A stretch of DNA of 24,485 nt from JAVBLV01 sp031553195. Lineage in GTDB: Bacteria > Bacteroidota > Bacteroidia > Bacteroidales > P3. The position numbers and the translations under genes were made by a program. The DNA lies in assembly GCA_031553195.1 (NCBI GenBank), contig JAVBLV010000110.1:1-24485 (forward strand), given 5' to 3'. Positions 8,117 to 15,282 of the stretch are shown piece after piece (the first letter of the stretch is position 1; each line of letters opens with the position of its first letter). The notes below the pieces were generated by a model. That model had not been told where the DNA came from and did not search any database. It worked only from the letters and a program-made list of their open reading frames with translations.

Positions 8117-9323
8117 CCCCCCCCCCTACATCTGGATCCCCTGTAAACATATTCAAATTAACGGAAAATAAGCCTATGTTAATTCCTACAGCAGCTGTGC
8201 GCCAGCGGTCGCCATTATCAGCAAAGGGGAGCCCAAACATATAATCATTTTCATACTGTATATTTCCAAAAGGCCCGCCGAAAGTAAACATGCCTGTTGT
8301 TTGGCTATACTCTCCCGCCGTAAATCTTGTTACAGAATAGGACATCAACGATGTAAACATCTCTCCGCCAACACGCGTTTCCCATCCATTGTATCCCCCA
8401 TAAGAACTCCACCAGTAGGTTGCTCCTGCATGAAAACGTTGTCCGGGAAGACCTTTAAGCATTCCAATAGACACATCAAAACCCAATCCATTTTGGATGC
8501 TTCCAAAAGCAAAATTTGGTTTAAACGCAATGGGCGATATGTATTTTTGCATTTCATAGCATTGGTTGGTAAAAGGGAATACTGTTGCTGCTGCCGAAGT
8601 TAATGTGCCTCCTGTAAGAATATCTCCGGTACTCCAAGTTGTAGCCGCTGCGCCGGAGGCGCCAACCAGAGCGCTTACAGCAGTTGTTATTCCGGCAGCC
8701 GAAATTGCACCTCCCGATAATACATCAGCAGTGCCCAATGCCCAAGCCCACCATTTGTATCCTGTAGGGTCGGTATACATTAACGGATTATTCCTCGCAT
8801 AGGAATATCTGTTAAAATCTTGTGTTGAAGTTGCATCGGCCACATACGGGTCGGGGCTGAAAAAAGTGGCAATCACCGGATCGTATAAGCGGCCGTTCAT
8901 GTTAATGGTTTTATTATCGTCCAAATGTTCATGCCCGGTAAAGCCGCGGCTGAACAGATGGTTGGTTCCGGACGCTTCCTCCTTTCCCCAGTCGTCGGAA
9001 TTGCGCCTCAGGCCCCAGGGATCGAAACTCAGGCGTTCCAATTCGCTTCCGGTTTCGTCGGTAATGACATGATAGCTCCCCAAACGGTCGGTATAGACAT
9101 AATACATCCTGTCCGGAGAACCGGTTTGCTTTTCATAGAGTCCGATCAATTTCCCGCCGGCTTTTATATTATGCAGTTGGCGGGTTTCTTCATTTCGTTT
9201 TATTTCAAAGAACTCTTTTTCTAAAGCAGTTACAAACTGCTTGGTGTTCCGAGCGGCAATGCAATTGACCGCTCGACAGCCTACTATTTTCCGCTCAGCG
9301 AGGGTAAAACTATTCCATAACAC
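8109..9323 (-). CDS. Orphan Rhs cassette with putative type-23-like toxin domain (frame OFF)
   Basis: A 404-residue frame. Residues about 45-190 are the Rhs repeat-associated core (ETRQLHNIKAGGKLIGLY, MYYVYTDRLGSYHVITDETG, LSFDPWGLRRNS, GFTGHEHLDD, NMNGRLYDPVIATFFSPDP, NNPLMYTDPTG), nearly identical to the full-length protein. An Ala/Gly-rich linker follows. Then comes a beta-rich domain with YGGYNGWETRVGG, the signature-like ENDYMFGLPFADNGDRWRTA and NLNMFTGDPD, which I match tentatively to polymorphic toxin type 23. It ends early at the G11 tract. The first ~45 residues come from the boundary repeat (9202-9303), and the ATG at 9323 overlaps the stop of the preceding lipoprotein gene. The first ATG inside the core is 9107. 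It lacks a signal peptide and all the delivery modules, so it looks like a stored tip. Confidence 0.78.
   Translation of the reverse strand: MLWNSFTLAERKIVGCRAVNCIAARNTKQFVTALEKEFFEIKRNEETRQLHNIKAGGKLIGLYEKQTGSPDRMYYVYTDRLGSYHVITDETGSELERLSFDPWGLRRNSDDWGKEEASGTNHLFSRGFTGHEHLDDNKTINMNGRLYDPVIATFFSPDPYVADATSTQDFNRYSYARNNPLMYTDPTGYKWWAWALGTADVLSGGAISAAGITTAVSALVGASGAAATTWSTGDILTGGTLTSAAATVFPFTNQCYEMQKYISPIAFKPNFAFGSIQNGLGFDVSIGMLKGLPGQRFHAGATYWWSSYGGYNGWETRVGGEMFTSLMSYSVTRFTAGEYSQTTGMFTFGGPFGNIQYENDYMFGLPFADNGDRWRTAAVGINIGLFSVNLNMFTGDPDVGGGGE
8116..8126 (-). repeat. Homopolymer G11 tract (C11 on plus strand) inside a toxin gene
   Basis: Eleven consecutive Gs on the coding strand break the toxin frame. 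G11 gives DVGGGGE followed by a stop at 8109. G10 or G13 joins the upstream rhs cassette in frame to the 94-residue distal tip. Long poly-G runs are classical slipped-strand phase-variation sites. A sequencing or assembly error is the alternative. Confidence 0.85.
8752..9190 (-). repeat. Shared rhs-core repeat, cassette 5
   Basis: About 440 nt nearly identical to 10822-11249, 13339-13757, 16868-17253 and 18992-19416. It runs from codons for TRQLH to TDPTGYKWW. Like the copy at 10822-11249 it continues into YKWW rather than GEW, so these two cassettes are most closely related. It is a plausible crossover region for tip exchange. Confidence 0.85.
9202..9303 (-). repeat. Cassette-boundary repeat element, copy 1
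   Basis: About 100 bp present also at 13769-13870 and 17275-17376, and truncated at 11264-11309, always just 5' of an orphan rhs core. Two inverted repeats are seen: AAGCAGT/ACTGCTT (9224-9242) and GAGCGGCAAT/ATTG-A-CCGCTC (9251-9274; 10 bp with one bulged A and a 3-nt loop). This copy is open in the cassette frame (LAERKIVGC, then NTKQFVTALEKEFFEIK); the other full copies contain stops. The origin is unknown; it could be a REP- or MITE-like element. Confidence 0.75.
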
Positions 9324-9528
9324 ATTTTACTGAATCATATCCCATTTCTTCTTTTAGGTATCTTTCCCATGTATCAAAAGTACTTTTGGATGAAAGAAGT
9401 TCATAAGAACAGTTTTCCTCGTTATAAATTTCCCCATTTTTCCAACATTCACAAGTCTTGCATTTTTTGCAAGAATAAAATGATGTTACTCCTACAATTA
9501 TTATTATAAATATTGCTATTTTTCTCAT
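9310..9528 (-). CDS. Small cysteine-rich lipoprotein, candidate second immunity or accessory gene
   Basis: A 72-residue protein with a signal peptide MRKIAIFIIIIVGVTS and a Cys at the lipobox-like FYSC. A cluster KKCKTCECW follows, plus two further cysteines (EENCSYEL and SVKCVME). Its ATG overlaps the stop of the 153-residue lipoprotein gene by four bases (ATGA), which points to translational coupling. The pair follows the HEYGH metallopeptidase cassette. It could bind metal or form disulfides in the periplasm; this is only suggested by the cysteine pattern. No family was recognised. Confidence 0.6.
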   Translation of the reverse strand: MRKIAIFIIIIVGVTSFYSCKKCKTCECWKNGEIYNEENCSYELLSSKSTFDTWERYLKEEMGYDSVKCVME

Positions 9529-9986
9529 TTACAGTTTGTTTTTGATTTTGTTGTTCCATAAGTAGGCCACATTTTTACATCTTTCATTGCTTCGGTTGGT
9601 GGATATGTTATCGTCCAACCCAAACGATCCAAATCAGACAAACTCAGATCATAACGTTGTGTTACTTTATAATTATTTAGTGTATCGGCTTTTAATGCGT
9701 CCCAATCATAAACAAATAGCATTACAATTCCTTGAGTGGATTCTTTTATTTCCGACTCCCACCAATAGGTCATGTTCCTTTTGCTATTTGGAGGAATAAC
9801 CCAACCACCTGTATTTGCGATAGTAAGGGTGTCGGGGAAAATAAAACTAATATCCGTCTCTAATTTTTTGTTAGTGTTATTAATGAAAGAGAGGTATTGT
9901 ACCTCTCTTCCGTTTTTATCACAACCACAGAAGAATAAACAATATAACAAAATATAAAATATAAAATACAAACATTGCTTTTTCAT
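9525..9986 (-). CDS. Lipoprotein, candidate immunity to the HEYGH metallopeptidase tip
   Basis: A 153-residue lipoprotein. The hydrophobic leader CLYFIFYILLYCLFF ends in the lipobox CGC. The mature part has FINNTNKKLETDISFIF, GGWVIPPNSKRN, a tryptophan-rich YWWES and LSLSDLDRLGWTITYPP. The gene starts 14 nt after the stop of the metallopeptidase cassette and is coupled by a 4-nt overlap to the small Cys-rich lipoprotein gene. Position and size argue for an antidote acting outside the cytoplasm. A weak resemblance to the truncated lipoprotein at 6232-6498 suggests a second member of this family once sat at the array edge. No named domain was recognised. Confidence 0.68.
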   Translation of the reverse strand: MKKQCLYFIFYILLYCLFFCGCDKNGREVQYLSFINNTNKKLETDISFIFPDTLTIANTGGWVIPPNSKRNMTYWWESEIKESTQGIVMLFVYDWDALKADTLNNYKVTQRYDLSLSDLDRLGWTITYPPTEAMKDVKMWPTYGTTKSKTNCK

Positions 9987-10000
9987 AATACGATAGAATA

Positions 10001-11212
10001 TTAAAAAAATAATAAAGTTCTTATCCAGCCCAAATTAACGTTTTGGCGAAAAATATGTTCCCCCCAATGAAGAGTGCCATATCCACTCATAGAAAAGCCT
10101 CTTTTTTTATCTGAAAAATAATTCATTCCTCTCAAAGACGCATCTCGTTCACACCATGCTTCGGAATCAGTTTCTCTATTATGACCACTGCTATTTAAAG
10201 CAGCAAAAATAGAACCTATAGAACCCCATGCACGCCCTTGCAGATAATGACCATATTCATGAATAAGAACTGAACTTTTTAATTCCAGTTCTCCATTCTC
10301 TTTATATCTGATATCTGTCACATCAAAATTACCATAAATATAATTACTCAAGGTATAGGCGTATTCGGAAACAGCTCCTGGCTTTGTATTTATTATGGTA
10401 GCGCCATAAAAGTTATGAACACTTTCCACATCGCCTTTCAAGTTGTAATAATGTGCTACAGTATTTCCTACTTGATAGCCAACGGATTCAAAAGGCGTAA
10501 CACGTGCTAAAATTTGCCATGCTTGATAACCAAAACTTTGTGTTTTATCTGTTCTAAATAAACCTAAATCTATTTGAAATGCATTATTGATTATATCCCA
10601 TCCTTTTGCAGGATCAAAAAGTCCTGTAAAGAAGCCTTTTGCATAAGTAAGAGAAGATAGTGTTGCATGGGCAGTAGCAAGAATTGAGGAGCCTGAGGTG
10701 TAAAGAGCGGAACTGGTAGCGCCTAATGTTATACTAGCAGTTCCTGCTGTTACAGTTGCTGTAGTAATAGCTGATATTGGATCTAAAAGAAATGCCCCTG
10801 CTACCCAATGCCACCACTTGTATCCTGTAGGGTCGGTATACATTAATGGGTTATTCCTTGCATAAGAATATCTGTTAAAATCTTGCGTCGAGGTGGCGTC
10901 GGCTACAAACGGATCAGGGCTGAAGAAAGTGGCAATCACCGGATCGTATAATCGGCCGTTCATGTTAATGGTTTTATAATCGTCCAAATGTTCGTGCCCG
11001 GTAAAGCCGCGGCTGAACAAATGGTTGGTTCCGGCCGCTTCCTCCTTTCCCCAGTCGCCGGAATTGCGCCTCAGGCCCCAGGGATCGAAACTCAGGCGTT
11101 CCAATTCGCTTCCGGTTTCGTCGGTAATGACATGATAGCTCCCCAAACGGTCGGTATAGACATAATACATCCTGTCCGGCGAACCGGTTTGCTTTTCATA
11201 GATTCCGATCAA
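10001..11212 (-). CDS. Orphan Rhs cassette with HEYGH metallopeptidase toxin tip
   Basis: A 403-residue frame opened by a TTG; the first ATG is at 11170 (MYYVYTDRLG). An in-frame TAA lies just upstream of the TRQLH codons, so the frame cannot extend further. Residues about 1-130 are the Rhs core, ending NNPLMYTDPTGYKWW. A hydrophobic Ala/Ser/Thr-rich linker (ATVTAGTASITLGATSSAL) follows. The tip carries the zinc-binding motif VLIHEYGHYLQGR, with His318, Glu319 and His322 (numbered from the TTG), and a downstream RETDSEAWCERDAS that probably supplies the third ligand (Glu347 or Glu351), as in gluzincin-like peptidases. Zinc peptidase tips are known in polymorphic toxins. It has no signal peptide or delivery modules, so it is a stored tip rather than a stand-alone secreted toxin. 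Paired lipoprotein genes follow. Confidence 0.8.
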   Translation of the reverse strand: MIGIYEKQTGSPDRMYYVYTDRLGSYHVITDETGSELERLSFDPWGLRRNSGDWGKEEAAGTNHLFSRGFTGHEHLDDYKTINMNGRLYDPVIATFFSPDPFVADATSTQDFNRYSYARNNPLMYTDPTGYKWWHWVAGAFLLDPISAITTATVTAGTASITLGATSSALYTSGSSILATAHATLSSLTYAKGFFTGLFDPAKGWDIINNAFQIDLGLFRTDKTQSFGYQAWQILARVTPFESVGYQVGNTVAHYYNLKGDVESVHNFYGATIINTKPGAVSEYAYTLSNYIYGNFDVTDIRYKENGELELKSSVLIHEYGHYLQGRAWGSIGSIFAALNSSGHNRETDSEAWCERDASLRGMNYFSDKKRGFSMSGYGTLHWGEHIFRQNVNLGWIRTLLFF

Positions 11213-11249
11213 TTTCTCGCCGGCTTTTATATAATGCAGTTGGCGGGTT
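10822..11249 (-). repeat. Shared rhs-core repeat, cassette 4
   Basis: About 430 nt matching the other four core copies almost base for base, bounded 5' by GCAGTTGGCGGGTT (plus strand) and 3' by the codons for TDPTGYKWW. Immediately 5' the sequence changes to the truncated boundary repeat. Confidence 0.85.
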
Positions 11250-11263
11250 GCTTAGTTTTGTTG

Positions 11264-11309
11264 CATTTCAAGGAACTCTTTTTTAGCAGTTGCAAACTGC
11301 TTGGTGTTC
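11264..11309 (-). repeat. Cassette-boundary repeat element, truncated copy
   Basis: Only the half next to the rhs core is present: the TTTCAAGGAACTCTT part and a shortened AGCAGTTGCAAACTGCT inverted repeat. The sequence after GGTGTTC no longer matches the other copies, so the GAGCGG hairpin and the CAGCGAG end are missing. Confidence 0.65.
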
Positions 11310-11357
11310 AGAGGATATATATACCACTTAAAACCAATTGAATGCGATCTCGGGTGT

Positions 11358-12350
11358 CTAATTTATTTTTAATTCCACAGGGTCAATATCAATATTTCCA
11401 GTAAAATACTTATATCCATTTACTTCTTCAGGCATAAATATATCATGATACCAAAATGATTTGCTTTTTTTGTCGTAAGAAGAATAAATAGCATGATTGG
11501 TTTCATTTTTCCATTTCATATAAAAAATAAAATGCCCTCCCAAAACATAAAATGATATCAAATCAAATTGAATAATATATTCTTCTTGAGGTTTTAAAAA
11601 AACGAGCTGATTCTTTATATCTATAGGAAATTCTCCTGAATTAATTTCTGAATTGGAGTAATATCGCCTCAATTGTAAATAACGCTTATCTCTTTTCTGA
11701 TCTTTTTTAGATATCATATCTCGAGCCTTATCTATCGAAATCTTTTTCTTATTAGGATCATCAAAAAAAAGAAGCTGCTTACTGGGTGCAATTTTTGCTA
11801 TCCTCCTCTCATAATAAAAAATATTTTGAACATAGCTCAAATAATCTATCAAACTATCAACAGCATACTTGGCCGATTCCATTTTCTTTTCGTTCTCGTA
11901 ATTAAAAAATCTTTTCAGATCGCTCAAACTATCAATAGTATGCTTAGATAAATTTATGTTTTTTTCACCCTCTTCAAAAAACCATTCAAATAGATAATTT
12001 ATATATACCTTATAGGTATTGTCAAACAAAGTAGTATTCGTTTGCTTCAAGCCCCTTTCCATATCCATATCACTTAAAACACCCTTAGGTATAATAAATG
12101 GCTCTAATTCTGAATAATTTTCATCTCTAAAATTTCCTAAACCATTGAAGAAATATATGCTCTGATTGGTTAGATTTTTATATTTTACTGTTAAATAAGG
12201 TATGTTTATGCTTGACAGATTCTTTATCCTTCCAAAACTGCAAAAAGATTCTTTATCCTTCCAAGCAATAGATAAATCGATAGACAGTGACTGAGCAAAT
12301 ACAGACTGTATTCTTATTAACACGCAGAGATATACAACAAATTTTTTCAT
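11358..12350 (-). CDS. Secreted protein, candidate immunity to the HEFVH metallopeptidase tip
   Basis: A 330-residue exported protein with a Sec signal peptide (MKKFVVYLCVLIRIQSVFAQ, cleavage likely before or after the Gln). The first mature part resembles an all-beta domain (SLSIDLSIAWKD, then LTVKYKNLTNQSIYFFNG). The middle is charged and helical, with possible coiled-coil stretches such as KKISIDKARDMISKKDQKR. A second beta region (LVFLKPQEEYIIQFDLISF) follows. It starts 12 nt after the stop of the metallopeptidase cassette, the usual toxin-immunity spacing in this array. It is larger than the other candidates and could instead be an accessory factor. No known family was recognised. Confidence 0.62.
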   Translation of the reverse strand: MKKFVVYLCVLIRIQSVFAQSLSIDLSIAWKDKESFCSFGRIKNLSSINIPYLTVKYKNLTNQSIYFFNGLGNFRDENYSELEPFIIPKGVLSDMDMERGLKQTNTTLFDNTYKVYINYLFEWFFEEGEKNINLSKHTIDSLSDLKRFFNYENEKKMESAKYAVDSLIDYLSYVQNIFYYERRIAKIAPSKQLLFFDDPNKKKISIDKARDMISKKDQKRDKRYLQLRRYYSNSEINSGEFPIDIKNQLVFLKPQEEYIIQFDLISFYVLGGHFIFYMKWKNETNHAIYSSYDKKSKSFWYHDIFMPEEVNGYKYFTGNIDIDPVELKIN

Positions 12351-12362
12351 ATTGTTAGAATG

Positions 12363-13682
12363 TTAAAAATTTGGCAATTTCCGAGGTAAATTTCCATACA
12401 CTGCATCATAATTAAGTAATTTAATAATATTAGAATATTTATTAGAAAAGCTACGCATTAAATTATAGTCAAAAGAATTCATTATTCTATCTAAGAAAAT
12501 ATGATCATACTGATATGCCTGATGTTCTATAAACTCCATAAATCCGGCATTTTTCATCAACGAAGAACTTTGTCCTGCCAATACTGCAAATTGATTTACA
12601 TGTACAAATTCATGTCCCATTGTAACAAATAATTGTTTTGCACTAGAAAAAGCTATTTTAGAGAAGTACACATCGGAAATTCCTGTAAATTTACTATTTA
12701 AGGATGTCGGAACTGTTCGCCCATAAGCAAGATTTCCATTTTTATCTATCATATTAATACCACTAGGAATATTTTCCGTTGTAAAATCTCCGACTTTATC
12801 CATTGGAGCATTTGGATGCCATGCTTTCTGAGCATCCAATAAGAACCGATCTGTTGCAGGAACAGGATCTCCTTCTCCAACCCCAAGCGTTTCGCACCCT
12901 TTTCTAAAAAGATAAGTCTCATTCATGTGTTGCAATTGCCCTATAATTCCCCCTGTTACCCCTCCTATTAATGCACCCATGACACCTTCCTTAACTCCAT
13001 CCCACAATCCTTGCCTAAAATTGTTTCCTCCCAACCATGAATTGCCAACGCCGGTAACAAATCCACCGGCAAACCCAGCGCTTGCACCTGTAGCGGCGCC
13101 CGCCACAAATCCTATGGATGATACTCCGGTTGTTGTTCCCCAGAATCCAGCGCCGAAACTACCTCCTGCCATGGCTACATTCACCCCCGTACCTATTCCT
13201 GCGCCCAAAGCGCCGGAGATCATTCCAATTCCAAAGTATTTCCCTGCATCGGCAAAGCTTTGAATATTTTTAGAATTAACCGTTGCATTTACAATCCCTC
13301 CTATAACTGCTCCTACAACTAAATTTACCCATTCCCCATCCGGGTCGGTATACATCAACGGGTTATTCCTTGCATACGAATACCGGTTAAAATCCTGCGT
13401 ACTTGTGGCGTCGGCTACAAACGGATCGGGGCTGAAGAAAGTGGCAATCACCGGATCGTATAATCGGCCGTTCATGTTAATGGTTTTATAATCGTCCAAA
13501 TGCTCATGCCCGGTAAAGCCGCGGCTAAACAAATGGTTGGTTCCGGCCGCTTCCTCCTTTCCCCAGTCGCCGGAGTTGCGCCTCAGGCCCCAGGGATCGA
13601 AACTCAGGCGTTCCAATTCGCTTCCGGTTTCGTCGGTAATGACATGATAGCTGCCCAGACGGTCGGTATAAACATAATACAT
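12363..13682 (-). CDS. Orphan Rhs cassette with HEFVH metallopeptidase toxin tip
   Basis: A 439-residue frame starting at the core ATG (MYYVYTDRLGSYHVITDETG). Codons for ETRQLHYIKAGGKLIGIHVK continue upstream in frame but meet a TGA before the boundary repeat, so no upstream start exists. The Rhs core runs to about residue 115 (NNPLMYTDPDGEW). A ~130-residue Gly/Ala-rich, glycine-zipper-like linker (GGSFGAGFWGTTTGVSSIGF) follows, related to that of the full-length protein. The tip has the zinc motif VTMGHEFVHVNQF, with His357, Glu358 and His361, and MEFIEHQAYQYDH, where Glu386 is a plausible third ligand. This is a predicted zinc peptidase toxin unrelated in sequence to the HEYGH tip apart from the motif. 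A large secreted candidate immunity gene follows. Confidence 0.8.
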   Translation of the reverse strand: MYYVYTDRLGSYHVITDETGSELERLSFDPWGLRRNSGDWGKEEAAGTNHLFSRGFTGHEHLDDYKTINMNGRLYDPVIATFFSPDPFVADATSTQDFNRYSYARNNPLMYTDPDGEWVNLVVGAVIGGIVNATVNSKNIQSFADAGKYFGIGMISGALGAGIGTGVNVAMAGGSFGAGFWGTTTGVSSIGFVAGAATGASAGFAGGFVTGVGNSWLGGNNFRQGLWDGVKEGVMGALIGGVTGGIIGQLQHMNETYLFRKGCETLGVGEGDPVPATDRFLLDAQKAWHPNAPMDKVGDFTTENIPSGINMIDKNGNLAYGRTVPTSLNSKFTGISDVYFSKIAFSSAKQLFVTMGHEFVHVNQFAVLAGQSSSLMKNAGFMEFIEHQAYQYDHIFLDRIMNSFDYNLMRSFSNKYSNIIKLLNYDAVYGNLPRKLPNF

Positions 13683-13757
13683 GTTATCAGTCTCTCCGGT
13701 CTTTACATGTATACCTATCAGCTTGCCCCCTGCTTTTATATAATGCAGTTGGCGGGT
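13339..13757 (-). repeat. Shared rhs-core repeat, cassette 3
   Basis: About 420 nt nearly identical to the other core copies. Its upstream end encodes GIHVKTGETDN, as in the full-length gene, rather than the GIYEKQTGSPDR of the other orphans. That shows mosaic ancestry between cassettes. Confidence 0.85.
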
Positions 13758-13768
13758 TTCTTCGTTTC

Positions 13769-13870
13769 ATTTCAAAGAACTCTTTTTCTAAAACAGTTAC
13801 AAACTGCTTGGTATTCCGAGCGGCAATGCAATTGACCGCTCAACGGCCTACTAATTTCCGCTCAGCGAGG
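13769..13870 (-). repeat. Cassette-boundary repeat element, copy 2
   Basis: A full-length copy with the GAGCGG...CCGCTC hairpin at 13818-13841 and the CAGCGAG end at 13863-13869. Compared with copy 1 it has a 5-nt deletion at the junction to the rhs core and an in-frame TGA. Its outer end is joined to a 38-bp piece of papain-like toxin sequence (13875-13912). Confidence 0.75.
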
Positions 13871-13874
13871 GGGC

Positions 13875-13912
13875 GTATACATTCTTTGCACAACAGAATG
13901 CAAAACAACCGA
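13875..13912 (-). pseudogene. Tiny fragment of a papain-like toxin tip
   Basis: Thirty-eight bases match the coding sequence around the catalytic-His region of the tip at about 16050-16087 with about two differences (codons for VVLHSVVQRMY). It is flanked by the boundary repeat on one side and the end of another tip relic on the other, so a cassette was lost here. Confidence 0.7.
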
Positions 13913-13924
13913 GAAATACTTTAT

Positions 13925-14367
13925 TTACTTTTTTATAAAGAAGGTGTTTATTATTTTCTTATATGGATTTTCTATTATTCCTTTCATTGGATCCATAATT
14001 TTAATATATGGAGGACAAACCTTTATCTTTCCCGACTGGGTCTCTATGGTTTTTTGCATAACGGATTGAATTAATACTTCACGTCTCTTTCCTGATTCAT
14101 AAGCAGTCATTGAAATTATAAAATCATCGTTCATAAATTTAACAGCATCATCAGGCAATATTGTTCCTTTCTGCCAGCGAAGGCTATAATTTCCTTCACA
14201 AAACCACTCCCAATAAGGATAATCCATTAGTAAAGTATCTCTTTTCAAAATAAAAGGACTCCTCACATCATTTTTTTTCGAAGTATTTTCCCCTCTATTT
14301 TTCTCGAGAATCTTTCTAATAATTAACTCGGAATAGTCTATATTCCCTATTTTTTTTGAAACTCCAT
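13925..14367 (-). pseudogene. Relic of a papain-like peptidase toxin tip, Cys region missing
   Basis: The frame reads GNIDYSELIIRKILEKN, then SKKNDVRSPFILKRD, MDYPYWEWFCEGNYSLRW, QSVMQKTIETQSGKI and ends IKIMDPMKGIIENPYKKI. This follows the tip at 15933-16260 (KKNPLIYNEKEG, VPFWSHFSENRYYY, HSIVQRIYTTQSGKI, MKIIDPYYGLITNPYKII). The segment with the catalytic Cys is absent, and the expected NHSVV is RREVL, so it cannot be an active peptidase. An A8 run (T8 at 14261-14268) lies at the place where the 16261 tract is A7. No Rhs core is in front, and no immunity gene follows. Open reading continues slightly into the end of the preceding gene at 14368. Confidence 0.7.
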
Positions 14368-15030
14368 TTACTTTTTTGCATACTCTCTTTTTTTAATAGT
14401 AATAGAATCACTCTCATAAGGAAATAAAACTTCCCAGTAATTATTCATGAAAAAATCTAATTTATAAACTCCTCTTGGTAAAATAAATGAATACTGTTCG
14501 CTTGCATTTATAACCAGAATTTCGCCACTTTTAGCGACTCCAAAGGCAATATAAGCATTTGTTTTATCAATATGAAACATATATAATAGCTTTTGTTCGT
14601 TAAATATATCAAATAGAAATTGAGATTTTATAGAATCAAGCAAAAGCCCTGTGATAGAAAATTCATCTATAGATCCTATCATATTCCCACAAGAATCATA
14701 AATACGAGAATAAAAAGCCATAATACTATTTTTCTTTTTTTCAGGGAAAGAGTAGAGGGGTTCTACATTGTTTAAAAAAGAACCTGTAACAAAATCATTC
14801 TTGTTCAGAAAATTAATTACTCCACTTTTTTCACTCAAAGAATACGTTGGTAAAAATATAAAGGAGGTGTCATATTTGATCCATTTTGCTTTTTTGAGTA
14901 ACTTATTTCTCCATCCTGCAGATTTTTGAAAATTTGCTTCAGAAATAATGCCGTGCGGATCCCTTTCATTAATTTGCGCACTTAAGATCTCAAACCAAAG
15001 CAAAAACAAACAAAGCATTATCGTTTTCAT
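14368..15030 (-). CDS. Secreted candidate immunity protein of the papain-tip family (copy 3)
   Basis: A 220-residue exported protein with a signal peptide MKTIMLCLFLLWFEILSAQ. The mature part belongs with the products of 15283-15930 and, more distantly, 17428-18036. Shared features are FQKSAGWRNKLLKKAKW, a GSFLNNVEPLY block, YDSCGNMIGSIDEF, and the C-terminal AYIAFGVAKSGEILVIN followed by GVYKLDFFMNNYWEVLFP. It sits 2 nt after a decayed papain-like tip relic (15033-15194), so it is an immunity gene that has outlived its toxin. The immunity role is inferred from repeated linkage of this family to papain-like tips. No named domain was recognised. Confidence 0.72.
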   Translation of the reverse strand: MKTIMLCLFLLWFEILSAQINERDPHGIISEANFQKSAGWRNKLLKKAKWIKYDTSFIFLPTYSLSEKSGVINFLNKNDFVTGSFLNNVEPLYSFPEKKKNSIMAFYSRIYDSCGNMIGSIDEFSITGLLLDSIKSQFLFDIFNEQKLLYMFHIDKTNAYIAFGVAKSGEILVINASEQYSFILPRGVYKLDFFMNNYWEVLFPYESDSITIKKREYAKK

Positions 15031-15032
15031 TG

Positions 15033-15194
15033 TTATTTTAATTTTAAAATAAAATAATTAATGGCTTGATATGGATTATTTATCAACCCATAATAAGGAT
15101 CTATTATTTTCATTGAAATAGGCCCTTGTATAACTTTTCCCAGTTGTATAGTATATGTTCTTTGTACGACAGAACGTAAAATAGCCGAAGGTTT
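15033..15194 (-). pseudogene. Relic of a papain-like peptidase toxin tip (last ~50 residues)
   Basis: The frame reads KPSAILRSVVQRTYTIQ, then GKVIQGPISMKIIDPYYG and NNPYQAINYFILK, stopping at 15033-15035. It matches the end of the tip at 15933-16260 closely. The catalytic NHSVVLH has become KPSAILR and everything upstream is missing. It lies directly in front of the candidate immunity gene at 14368-15030. Confidence 0.75.
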
Positions 15195-15282
15195 TCTTTA
15201 TACATTATTTATTACCAGCTATTCATTGCTAATTCTATTAGATATTCTAACTGTTTTTTTTCGGCGTGATTAATTCCTTTGC
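15195..15282 (-). other. Spacer with a short orphan coding-like fragment
   Basis: Between the stop of the 15283-15930 gene and the toxin relic there is a 20-codon open stretch reading INHAEKKQLEYLIELAMNSW before a TAA. It has no start and may be the last piece of another deleted gene. Chance cannot be excluded. Confidence 0.3.

Noticed and set aside
10988..11341. Repeated plus-strand frames beginning MFVPGKAAAEQMVG or similar at each cassette
   Set aside because: They recur only because the rhs core repeat is conserved on the opposite strand; they are antisense to coding sequence.
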